Assembly: GCA_010909165.1 (NCBI GenBank)
Contig: MU008182.1
Span: forward strand, 930,001-994,000
DNA: 64,000 nucleotides
Origin: Anthoceros angustus
Taxonomy: Eukaryota; Streptophyta; Anthocerotopsida; Anthocerotales; Anthocerotaceae
Direction: 5' to 3'
Part shown: positions 43,001 to 52,200 of the stretch, piece by piece
Layout of the letters: the number at the start of each line of letters is the position of its first letter
Position numbering within the stretch: position 1 is the stretch's first letter
Position numbers and translations under genes: made by a program
The notes under the pieces: model-generated
What the model was told of the DNA's origin: nothing
What the model saw: only the letters and a program-made list of their open reading frames with translations
The model's database searches: none

Positions 43001-43109
43001 GGCTGGGGACAGGGTGCATCAGCAGACTTGGCAAATCTTGGAGGTCCTTAAAGAAATTTCTGTTTCTGCACATCTTGGACGTGCACGAATGAGTAGTGCC
43101 AGCAAATGA
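40029..43109 (+). CDS. PPR gene F: long PLS-class PPR protein, E-type, with periodic insertions
   Basis: Intronless 1026-residue frame; the first ATG in frame is at 40029 (MDCLCRFGSSTL). It has a long PLS array (for example SMYAKCGSMKDARDVFDKLE, NVVSWNAMIAGYAQNKQ) and an E1/E2 region (YVLMSHIYNCAEMFEDAS, GQSWIEHGQEVHVFVAGD) and ends about 30 residues later without DYW. In four consecutive L motifs (near 40885-40965, 41230-41310, 41575-41655 and 41925-42005) there is an extra loop of roughly 15-18 residues between the CGSLA-like and IH segments, with a shared pattern such as LLHGKPLKAQSLGIG. The protein is divergent from the A-D family and presumably binds organellar RNA. Confidence 0.88.
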   Translation: MDCLCRFGSSTLYPKLLTRRADCVISRFCRGDVRVAFQNADHVTGLCTDGAMAEALDALQIMEEEGIVASLETCASLLQRCSKLKSLSQAKLVHAYIAKNGLESQGCLGDLAVNMFVKCGSFHDAVEVFNRLPERTVFSWTVLISGYTEQGRVEEAFKAFRQMKVEGVKPNSYTYVSMLKACRSVADLQKGKQIHAEVLATRSFNLFVGTALISMYAKCGSMKDARDVFDKLEQPNVVSWNAMIAGYAQNKQSDLALQLFSLMQEEGVQSDKWTFVSALKACSGLAALEGETLIHGQGVKLESLWRGKIIHSEGVGRGYESDVFVANTLVHMYATCGSIREARYMFDKLLQRDLVSWNAVIASYAQQQQGEEALQLYRQMQDEGVEPDKWTLVSVLKACGNLATEKKTCIEGQTLKVEALRMGKAVHNLAVRLGCISDKFVGNTLVNMYARCGGLHQARHVFKNLVHKDVVTWNGLIAGYCEQEEGHKAIQLYSEMQAEGVQPNRHTFVSVLRACGSLAGTETDTLLHGKPLKAQSLGIGQKIHGAVVRQGYEEDPHVSAALISMYSRCGSISDAQLVFDTLHQRNLMSWNALLAGYAQHDEGEQSFNVYLKMQEDGVKPDCRTICSLLKVCGSLAAKEQEVVVDGQSVTPNSLSKVESIHGAIVRWGFESDATVGNALVHAYSKCGSMVQAQQVFAGLDEPGLVTWTAMVAGYTKQEQGQRALQLSRQLLGSSLEPDDATLVSILKACACVGALEVCRQIHHHLLGRIDSSMLVANTLIHAYGKCGSMLAAQRVFDSLSHPDVISWTALMAGYARQGASRRIVQCFDEMRKVGEDPDEATFIPLLTACSHSGWVDRGLEYFGSMGREFGIPATIQHYAVLVDLLGRAGLFGKAENLISRMPMQPDLAIWMSLLSACRKYVNVEVGRRAFDCAVSLAPANSAAYVLMSHIYNCAEMFEDASQLLGVKAAAVSWKELGQSWIEHGQEVHVFVAGDRVHQQTWQILEVLKEISVSAHLGRARMSSASK

Positions 43110-43294
43110 CTGGACGTATATATATACCGTCCCCTGACATGCCATCCTCTCGGAGTAGGACTGGCCAACAAGGAAGCCGGCGGTTCATGTCACAAGTACA
43201 CGGGGTATGCAGCGAAGCCCTGACCGTTGGTGGTCGCTGATCCCTGTACGTCCTCAGGGCCGGAAGGACTAGCTTGTGGCGGATTAAATCGAGG

Positions 43295-45695
43295 ATGCCG
43301 AGTTCTACGTCTTTCCTGGTGTTTGGGGCGGGCGCCCTATTGGGAACCTGTGTCACCGTTGCTGTGCTCAAACTTAGTTCCCACAGACCCAGGTATTCCA
43401 AAGTTGGGGCTTTGAACACTGGGACAGCCCAGCTGGTGGAAATGTGTTCGAGCAGGTTTCAAGTTTGGTTTCTAACACTTGCTTGGGGTGTTGTTGCAAC
43501 AGATTTGATGAAAGCGGAGGCGATGATTCTCAAAGGGCCTGTGAGTATGGCAGACGGACTGACCTACTGCTTAGGAAAAGACTTATGGAAGTGAGTTGTC
43601 CACTGACCTGCCTTTTTTGGATTGGCAGTTGGATTTCAGGGAGAGGATGAGAAACCGGCTGCCATGAACAAGTCCACCTCAGTGGATCTTTTGCAGGACG
43701 AGATCACGGCAGAACATTTCACAAGGTCTCTATCCGTAGGCAACGAACATGTAGACTGATGTGTACTGGTCTGGCTCGCTGTGAGTCTGCTCCAACTTTT
43801 GTTGCATGGGGTACCATGAATGTTTGTTTATGGTTGATGGTTAGTGCAGGAATACCCAGTTTTTTGGTTCTGAAGGGCAGCTGAGAATTCATAGCTCCTT
43901 TGTTGTAGTCGTGGGACTCGGTGGCGTGGGCAGCCATGCAGCTGCTATGCTCCTACGATCAGGGGTGGGAAAGATTCGTCTTGTAGATTTTGATCAGGTA
44001 TGCCAGAGTCTCGTTGTTGTAGAACGGCATGTGTGTTAGTTGATGCTGTCGAGTTTCTAGAAGCCCTTACAGTGACTCTTCTGCTTTCCGATAGGTGTCC
44101 CTGTCATCTCTCAATCGTCATGCGGTAGCAACTAGGGGTGATGTTGGGTTGGCCAAGGCAGTTTGCTTGAAGAACCACTTTAACAGCATCTTTCCAGAGT
44201 GTGAAGTGGAGGCCAAGGTTCAGTTGTTTGATGCATCGTCTGCAGATGAGATCCTTTCAGGCTCACCAGACTTTGTCCTTGACTGCATCGATAACATAGA
44301 CACGAAGGTGAAGTGCCTGTCTCGTAATTGCCCACATTCTGTAGTGGAGTTACCTTGTGATTATCCATCAGCTGTGTTGTGTTCTGGAGTGCCTTGCGAT
44401 TGGCCATGTTCCTTTCTAGAGTGCCTCCGATTTGGTCATTTGACCAAACTTGTTCTTGCATTATCCAGACTTCTCCTCTTATGTCAGACCCCTACTTTTT
44501 GCAGGTGCTTCTGTTGGCGGCATGTGTGAAACGAGGTCTGAAGGTCGTGTCTGCTACTGGTGCTGGTGCACGTGCAGATCCCACTCGCATACGGGTTGCA
44601 GACTTATACGAGTCATCAATTGATCCTCTGGCTCGCTCAGTACGTGGAATCCAAGTATGTTGTTGAAACGACTTCGAAGCACGAGATGTCATAACCTTAT
44701 AGGGGTATGTTTCATGTCATGCAGGTAAGACACAGGCTGAGAAGGGAGCATGGCATAGACGGAGGACTGCCTGTTGTGTTCTCGACTGAGCGCCCAAAGA
44801 CAAAGCTGCTCCCATTTGAAGCTCCCAATGGAGAAGATGCAAATCCCTTGGACTATCAAGTAAGCATTTCTCTTGACGTGAACAGACATCCAGAGTGCTG
44901 CAGAACTGCAACGTAACATGAACTTGTTCCGGTCGTCAGGTTGTTCCAGGCTTCAGAGTGCGGATCATACCTGTGCTTGGCACCATTCCAGCTATATTTG
45001 GCCAGGTCATGGCCTCATACGTTGCCACACAGATTGCAGGCATGCCAGTGCAGCTAGAACCTGTCCTGAACCTGGATAAAGATCACTATGCCGCTCTGCA
45101 CCAGCGGCTCATCGAGCGTGAGGAGGAATGCTTCGGGACTGCAGCAGCTGTGGAGGTATGCCCCAGCACCCCACACTGTCCATCTTCTCAAAGCGTCTTC
45201 ATCTCACATCCCCTCATGTCAAGCAACAACCTCTGTGCCTTAGGTGGATAGAGAGGAAGTTGCATACATTGTTCGGGAACTGTGGCATGGACGCAGTGCC
45301 CGAGATCAGTCCAGGGGGAAGGTTGGACGAGGAATGTGGCGCTCCATGAACAACCTAACACTCACAAGGTCTCACTTCTCACCTCTCATGTCCCGTCTTA
45401 TGGTGCTCTCTTCCCACATCCTCATGTTTGCCTTGATGTTGGCAGATGGGACATGAGCAAAGCTCCCTCCATATCCAACCTGGTGCTGCTCACGTTCCAA
45501 GAGGTTAGATCCACACAACTCCAGCCGATTGGATTCCAGTTCACAAGTCCCCTTCCTTCTTGACCCCACTGTGGAGTATGGCAGGCGGAAGACCACTCGC
45601 GCACCACTTTGAACGACATCGAAAAGAACGAGCCTGAATATTTCCGGAGGGTGACACGCTTGTTGCAGCAAGCTCACCTCGACTTGTGCGCTTAA
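43295..45695 (+). CDS. tRNA threonylcarbamoyladenosine dehydratase (TcdA/Tcd1-like, ThiF family)
   Basis: Eleven exons: 43295-43392, 43503-43540, 43629-43725, 43850-43997, 44095-44307, 44505-44639, 44725-44859, 44940-45155, 45244-45368, 45446-45503, 45585-45695; phases agree, 457 residues. The enzyme adenylates and cyclises the t6A37 base of ANN-decoding tRNAs to cyclic ct6A. Residues about 7-27 are a hydrophobic N-terminal segment (FLVFGAGALLGTCVTVAVLK), as in yeast Tcd proteins on the mitochondrial outer membrane. The E1-like fold shows RNTQFFGSEGQ, GLGGVGS (about 100-106), LLRSGVGKIRLVDFDQ, SLSSLNRHAVA, DFVLDCIDNIDTK and ATGAGARADPTRI. The C-terminal part (GRGMWRSMNNLTL, then SISNLVLL) matches the eukaryotic form. 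It is not a ubiquitin-like E1, since the catalytic Cys region of those enzymes is missing. Confidence 0.93.
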
Positions 45696-45790
45696 ATTTA
45701 TGTAAATATTAAATCAAAAAGCTATGGAATATGTGGCATTTGTGATAAGCCCGTAACCGATTGAATCGTCGGTGCCGCGACACCTGTCCG

Positions 45791-45799
45791 CCACGTGTC
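45791..45799 (+). promoter_or_regulatory. G-box/ABRE-like element upstream of His-rich gene 1
   Basis: CCACGTGTC, a G-box core overlapping an abscisic acid response element type, lies about 120 bases upstream of the TATA box of the first His/Pro-rich gene. It suggests stress or ABA control (inference). Confidence 0.4.
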
Positions 45800-45915
45800 G
45801 GTCACCCTAACACCACGGACGCGCTAAACCACCCCAGCTATCCTAAACCACCGGCTTGTTAGCTACTTTCCTCCTCCCTTCCTTGCCGTACTTGACCACG
45901 CGTCATTCCCCCGGC

Positions 45916-45924
45916 TATAAATTA
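45916..45924 (+). promoter_or_regulatory. TATA box of His-rich gene 1
   Basis: TATAAATTA preceded by CCCCCGGC. The same CCGGCTATA context recurs before His-rich gene 3, and CCGGCTTATTATT before gene 2 on the other strand. Confidence 0.6.
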
Positions 45925-46158
45925 GGACTCGTCTCCCCTCCCGGACTCAGTAACTTTGTTCGACGCTGCACGCAACTGTTGTTCCCACTGCTTCGTGCTT
46001 GCTCTTGTGGTAAGCAGCTGTTGTGGTGTGGCTATCTTGTCGTTGTTCCAGTCTTGTGTTGAGGAATTGTGATCCTCGAGGACTGCGTTGCTGAGGAGCG
46101 TCTGGTGGTGTTGTGGTTGCAGATATAGTGCTTTCAGTGCAAGGCTGATTTGATCGAC

Positions 46159-46419
46159 ATGGCCTCGAGAGGATGTGACTCCGTGGTGCGCAACCATCCG
46201 CACCACAACCATCACCCGGCGCCTCACCACCCGCATCCGGCTCCCCACCCGCCGGTCGTGGTGGTGCCGGTGCCTACGCACCCGGTGCCGCACCACCCTG
46301 CGCCTCACCACCCCGGGCCTCACCCGCACCACCACCACCCGCATGCGCACCACCACGGTCCTCACCACCGGGCAGCTCCTCAGGCTCCCTGCTCTCGCCG
46401 TTTCCGCTCAGTGGCTTGA
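46159..46419 (+). CDS. Small His/Pro-rich protein 1 (86 residues)
   Basis: ATG-initiated 86-residue frame starting MASRGCDSVV. Residues 12-75 are almost entirely His, Pro, Ala and Val, in runs such as HPHHNHHPAPHHPHPAPHPP and HHPGPHPHHHHPHAHHHGPH; the end is basic (CSRRFRSVA). A TATA box is about 240 bases upstream, leaving a 5' UTR that may hold an intron (possible GT donor near 46009, acceptor near 46122). No signal peptide or known domain. Such His density would bind Zn, Cu or Ni or confer pH sensitivity (inference). Two related mini-genes follow within 2.5 kb. Confidence 0.6.
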   Translation: MASRGCDSVVRNHPHHNHHPAPHHPHPAPHPPVVVVPVPTHPVPHHPAPHHPGPHPHHHHPHAHHHGPHHRAAPQAPCSRRFRSVA

Positions 46420-47574
46420 GTAGTGGAAGCTCCCTGGTAAGCGTGTAGGAAGCTGGTTGTCTCTTGGTTTGGGTTCTAATTTGCAGAGAGCATTTCGCTG
46501 CCCTAACGGAGGAGGAAGCCGTTGCATTCGTAAGTGTTCTCACGGGTACGTCGTGAACTTGCAGAATCTGTAATCTTCTCGCCGGCAGTGGCGAAGGCGG
46601 GGATCTCTATGATGATGAATGTGATTGTAAATAGGCGCACTGAAGATGGACTGGTACTGTGGAAGGTGATTTTGGACGGATAGGGTGGTATAGATCTATT
46701 AAAATGTTCCTTTCCTGAAGTCGTTAGCCTTTCCGACGATGGAAAAACGTTGCTGGGTAAATTACATGCACTTTGTTAAAGTGGAATCTTGTTCATAAGA
46801 TCCTCGTCCTCGTTGTTCACAATCTGTGATATAAGCACCGAAAAGGGAAATGGATGAAAGCGTTACGAAAATTGAACGAAATTGGCCATTCTTGTAACCT
46901 TGTGCAAACTTGTAGTTCCTTCTTCAATTGCCAGCTACCTGTGAATGCTTCCATGATAAGCAACTTTGCAGCAAATTGTCTGATTGACGAAAACGTTCCT
47001 ACATTCAATATACATGTAATTATTAAGGCAGCTTTTCAATTAACTGTATGTCGCTTTCTTCCCCGTAATGCAAACTTGGTCCTACAGGACGCACAAAACG
47101 GAAGAACGCGTACAACAGCTAAAACCGAGGAAGCAGCGGAGGGATGTACATAGTTTATAGCTAACTAGTTGCCGCCTTTGAAAAAACACTGTCGAACACA
47201 TGAGACCTGACAACAAGGCATTGTTATTCTGCGCTGTGTTCATCCAGCTGAACCAGACCCCAGGCTTTGCTTCAACACGCGGGAAGTGGCGTGGTCTTGA
47301 TAAGCAAAATGACCAGCCAGGAGAGGGTAGCATGTAGGATCAGAGTGCCTCTGCCGATCGAGGCCCTTCAGCAACCACGAAACCGCTTCACAGCTGCGGC
47401 AAGAGAACGGCACGAAACCTGAAGGGCACGAGAGGCACAAAACCAATCAGAGATCCGGCAACCATAGCACTTCACAGCTTTCCAAGGACACGAATTGCAG
47501 GCGAGGGGACACAAGAAACACACCTGCGGCAGATACAAGGGAGCGTCGCGGGCCGCCATAAGCTCAGGTGACGC
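46420..47574. other. Intergenic between His-rich genes 1 and 2
   Basis: Convergent 3' flanks. AT-rich around 46700-47060 with no supportable gene. It presumably holds the 3' UTRs of both mini-genes. Confidence 0.4.
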
Positions 47575-47700
47575 TCAGCGGCCGTGGTGCGGGCCGCCAT
47601 GGCCGTGCCCGCCACCGTGCGGGTGGTGCGGAGGCGGGTGGTGCGGAGCACCGTGAGGGTGAGGGCGGCCGCCTCCCCATCCGAAGCACGGCAGGCACAT
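47575..47700 (-). CDS. Small Cys/Gly/His/Pro-rich protein 2 (41 residues)
   Basis: Minus-strand 41-residue frame from an ATG: MCLPCFGWGGG, then RPHPHGAPHHPPPHHPHG and GHGHGGPHHGR. Two Cys in a CLPC arrangement precede the His/Pro/Gly tail. An AT-rich TTATTATTATTTT stretch preceded by CACCGGC lies about 130 bases upstream, like the promoter contexts of genes 1 and 3. Too short for reliable prediction alone; support comes from composition, codon periodicity, promoter spacing and the two neighbours of the same type. Confidence 0.5.
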   Translation of the reverse strand: MCLPCFGWGGGRPHPHGAPHHPPPHHPHGGGHGHGGPHHGR

Positions 47701-48614
47701 TGTGCAGTAGCGGGAGCAACAGTAGCGAGAGCTCGCCGAAAGCAGATAACAAGGGACGCGTCACAGGGAGAAGGCAGCGAGCCGAAGGACTGATGGATGA
47801 GAGCTGGCGGAAGAGATGAAAATAATAATAAGCCGGTGTGGCGTCGTCCCACTTCCCACGTTGCGTGTTTGGATGGTAAACCAGTAACCAAGGACGAGTT
47901 ACGCAACACGTTACGGACCCGACTCAGGTTGCCTGACCCAGAGTGTTTGGTTGGCGCTTGCAGGATATTCCACGGCGGGTGGTTGTGTTCAGAGCACCTG
48001 GGCGAGTGGCAGTGGCTGGCCCAGCGGCGTAACCCGGCGAAAGCGTCACGGGCTTCCCGGCAACCGGCAAGTGCGGTCGCCGCGTGGACACGGCTCCCGT
48101 GTGTGCCAGGGGAAAGGGTAATCGGGTTAAGGAAAGTACGGTTTGCGGACGGCGATAAGCGTGTCTGTGTTGCGATGACGCACACATGCATGTACGTGTG
48201 TACTGCCGGTATGGATGTGTATGGTGTAGAATCCCCAGGAGCTGGAGCTGGAGGCGGGGAAGGCCGGGGCCCGAGACACCACACAATCAATCCAGCCTGC
48301 CGTCGTTTTCTTGTTGGTGGGCCTGGAGGTTGCAGCCCATCCAATGGCTGTGTAGGTGCAAAGACAGCCACTAAGACGCACGTCTGCCACCGTGGTGCAA
48401 GAGACAACCACGCTGCCCTCTGAACAATCCTCGAAAGATGCCTCTAGATCTTTGACGACGCGGCAGCGGCAGCGGCATCGGCACCCCCACCGGCGCAGGC
48501 ACCGGCTATATAGCGCAAGATCTTGAAAACGGTTGTAGCAGTGCTTTCCGGCGCCTTCTTCCCGCTGGTTGTGTTCCAGTTGCGCTTCTGGTGAGCCTGG
48601 TGCTGTGTTTCTCG
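47701..48614. promoter_or_regulatory. Divergent upstream region of His-rich genes 2 and 3
   Basis: About 0.9 kb, GC-rich, between two divergent mini-genes. Open frames exist on both strands here but none resembles a known protein. It holds the promoters of both genes. Confidence 0.45.
48507..48512 (+). promoter_or_regulatory. TATA box of His-rich gene 3
   Basis: TATATA within GCACCGGCTATATAGCGC, about 108 bases before the ATG at 48615. The context is shared with the TATA box at 45916. Confidence 0.6.
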
Positions 48615-48731
48615 ATGGCGTCCGCAAGCATGTCGCTGGTGATGTTCAATCACCCCCACCCGGAGCCGCATCCCAAGCCTCATCCTCACCCGGAGCCTCA
48701 TCCCCCGCATCATCCCCACCACGGGAAGTGA
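48615..48731 (+). CDS. Small His/Pro-rich protein 3 (38 residues)
   Basis: ATG-initiated 38-residue frame: MASASMSLVMF, then a regular series of HP, EP and KP dipeptides (NHPHPEPHPKPHPHPEPHPP) and an HHPHHGK end. The alternating His-Pro pattern and the MAS start link it to protein 1. A TATA box sits about 110 bases upstream. No homologue recognised. Proposed metal or pH-related role is speculative. Confidence 0.55.
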   Translation: MASASMSLVMFNHPHPEPHPKPHPHPEPHPPHHPHHGK

Positions 48732-49244
48732 ATGGGGGCGGCTTACGCGCTCCCCAGCTGACAATGGTGAGGGAGCTTGATCTGTTCTGTTGTTTGTGTT
48801 CGTCCGTCATGGTTTTTGTTGTCGGGGATAAGATGTTCCTGACTCCTTGGCATTGTCCTGCAGCCCCTGAACAATGGGGAGGGGAGTGAAGAAATGGCGG
48901 GGCTGGGCAAGGGGTCCTGCACGCATGTGCACTGCATGCTTGCCGGCTGTCCGCCATCTATGTAAATTTGCTTAGTTGTACCATGTGTGGATTTCCCACT
49001 ACTACTCTGAAGTAAAGTTTGTACTTGGTTGACAGACGGTTGTTGGCTGCTAGTGCGTAGCTTAGGTACACCCAAGGGTAGTGTCTGCCACAATGTGCAC
49101 TGCCAAGTTTCAACTCCTCTCTCATTTGTGAGCGTTCGAACACTTACTGCACGTCCGTGCACATGTGTGGAGGTACACGCACTGATTGTTTGCTGACAGT
49201 GAAAACAAAATGAGACTGTGTACACGCCCAATCGACAAAAGCTT
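48732..49244. other. Intergenic between His-rich gene 3 and MSH6
   Basis: Holds the 3' flanks of two convergent genes. No gene or repeat recognised. Confidence 0.4.
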
Positions 49245-52200
49245 CTACACTGTCCTCAACTGCAACATCTGTGCCTGCTGCCACAACCGCAATGTCCTCT
49301 CCGGCCCCAGCGACCCATGTGACACCTTCTGCAGAAAGCTTACTAACTCCCTCGATATACAATTGTCGACACCGATGTGATGAACGATGCCATGCCCATC
49401 ATCTGCACCTTCACTTTCCGCTTCAGCAGAGCAGGTACCTGCTCTCGTCAAAACCTTTGCCGGAAGTCCTGCAATGATAGAGTCGTGAGCACTGAATTGT
49501 TAGCGAAGCGTGGATACTTAAGTTCGGGGCCAGGCATATTCGCCGCGCATGTTACCTGCCAGCCTTGCGACGTTTACGCCATAGCTTCGAGGACAAGCCC
49601 CCGCGGCGAGCTTATAGAGGAACGTCACCTCCTCCGGTCCACCGACTTCAGTTCCAACTTTACAAGCCATATGATACAGGCCAACCTATTTACAGACAGG
49701 CGCATGATTGTAATAGAACGAGACAAAGTGGACGACTACAACCTCAAAGTATCCAACTTACCTTAGGGTCGTTGGCATGGTCGAACGCAAGCCGATGATA
49801 ATGAGTTGAAAACATGCCTCTGCAACCTGTTCCATGTGCTAGATGTTGCAACACTGCGTGCCTGAAAGCGAATCACCAAAGTTACCGGCTGCCAACATCA
49901 TTTATAATGGGAGAAACCACAAAGCACAAGCACAGTGGCAAGATAAATAACAGACCGATAGCCACTTACGCAATAGCTTGACCATCAGCAGTTGAGGTGC
50001 CACGACCTACTTCATCCAATGCAACTAAGGAATTCCTTGTTGCACTTTTCTGCAAAACGAGCAACTATGGCTCAGGCCATGATAAAATTCGTCAGACAGA
50101 ACTTGGACAGGAGAAAACGAATCGTCACCAGCATAGAGGCTGTCTCCAGTAGCTCCACAAGAAAAGTGCTTTGCCCAGCCATTATGTTATCGGATGCACC
50201 CATGCGGACAAATATTCGGTCTACTGGTGAAAGTTCGAAAGACTTCGCTGGAACATCTGCCCCAACCTGCACAGAAAAGTGGAAACGTCAGTAAGACAGG
50301 CAAGTTGTAACCTGATAACATAACCGTGATCCAGAACAGGATCGGGATCGCTACCTGTGCCATTATAACCGTCAAACAAACTTCTCGGAGAAGAGTTGAC
50401 TTTCCACCCATGTTAGGCCCGGTGAGAACCATAAACATAGCCTTATCACCCCCCAGAGCCACGTCATTTGGTACAAATGGTCTACAACCGGTTTTACTAG
50501 CTCCCAGAGTAGGATGCCGCAGACCTCGTGCTTTCAATACAGGGGTGACGTTGCTTGACACAAAAGTTGGCGTACACACAGGTTTTTCCATGTGGTCGCT
50601 TGCGACAGAGAGGCTTATTAAAGCATCCAGCTCTGCAAACATTCAGTTGATACACAAATGAGTCAGACGAGATGAGATGCAATGTCTGTCAAAAAGTTAA
50701 GAACCTGGCTGTTCCTAGACTTGAAGCTTAACACTAGTCAGCTTCCATGCGTCACAAACGGATATACCTGCTACTCCGTGCAGCACAGCGTCCCACTTAT
50801 CACGAGTCTCAAAGAACTGGCTGACTAGGCTTCCAAGTATTCCACTCATTGCTACCTCACGCTCCTCACGTGCAGCAGCAAGCTCAAGTAGCAGCTCCTT
50901 GATCCTAGGAGTCCAGTACCGCTGAAACCCCTGATTTTGAATTTTCCATCAAAACACATCCAAAGAGGCTCTTAGCAACCCATGCAGACACATATTTGAG
51001 ATTCCTCACACCACTAGAAGAGTAGCTTTTACCTTTCTGGACGACCTGACCTCAAATGTTGACGGCACCTTCAAATGTAAATGGGCAGGAATTTCAATTT
51101 GGTAGGACTCCTTTCCCACTGTGGTATATGATATCTATTCGAAAGAGAGGCGACATTAGCCCATACTCACCACATCACCAACTTTTGAACTTTTTTGACT
51201 TGCACCCAGGGCACTGGCTTACCTCAGAGGATGTCCCAAGCTTCTTGCACACGTCCTTCAGATAATCCTCAAATTCCTTCTCGACATCAGAGATCCTTGA
51301 ATTAGCTGCATCAAAACCTTCATTTACGCCTTCATTTGGCATGATACGCCCAGATTTATCCGCATCATCCCAATCAAACGCTGTCTTGAAATCTGTAATG
51401 GTTGATGACATATCCGGAATCCCTCCACCTGCATACCAGTTTACCTATGCTTCAAGGACAGGATTATGGGAGCAAGAACCTGCACTTCAAGACTATGCAG
51501 CATCAGCATTTTACCTGGCACTAGCAGATCTAGAAGTCTTGAGGAAGTCAAACTCTGGAGGCAGTTCTGAAAGGATAGTACAGCTTCAATTATTGTCTGG
51601 CAGCTACGAAGTGCCTTGGTAAACATTTGCACTTCCCTCTTGGATTTGTCTTCATACACAACCACATTTTGAGAGTTCATGCCATAAACAGATCTGCAGA
51701 TTGCCCAGCTTGCAACTCTGATTAAACTCGCTAGCTAGCTGAAACCCACCAGAAGACAATACACAGTGGAAGCACCTTTTACCTGGTTCGGTTGATCTGT
51801 GCAAGCAATCTCTCCATGTCAGGTAACCCAATCAATGAAGCTCTGAAGTGGGCAACTCCCTCCGCAGCAGGCCCCTGCAACAGGAGGTTCTTATCAGATA
51901 GAGTCCAGACCCCTCAAGTGCTATTCAGCTGCTGGCATGGCCATGTTAAGCAAGCCTGAGAAGGCCAGCAATACGAGTAGTCATTCCTATTACCTTCAGA
52001 TCTGAAATGGCCACCTGTCTTTGTTTGATTGAGACAGTGTCCACTAGAGGCCGAAGCAGCCATTGTCGCAGCAGTCTATGGCCCATGGATGTCACACAGT
52101 GGTCCAACTGGGCAAGCAAACTCCTGCCAAAGACGACGCGGTCAGTGACAGATGCCCAGCAGGAAACCGACCAGTGCTGCTCAGGAGAACCGTCTCTCTG

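Noticed and set aside
43850-45695. Identification as a UBA5 or UBA3 type ubiquitin-like E1
   Set aside because: Whole-length motif order and the GRGMWRS C-terminal part match TcdA-type dehydratases better; no E1 catalytic cysteine domain.
47472-48407. Long GC-rich minus-strand frame of about 310 codons
   Set aside because: Starts at a non-ATG codon, has no family resemblance, and overlaps the His-rich gene 2 in another frame; GC-rich DNA has few stops.
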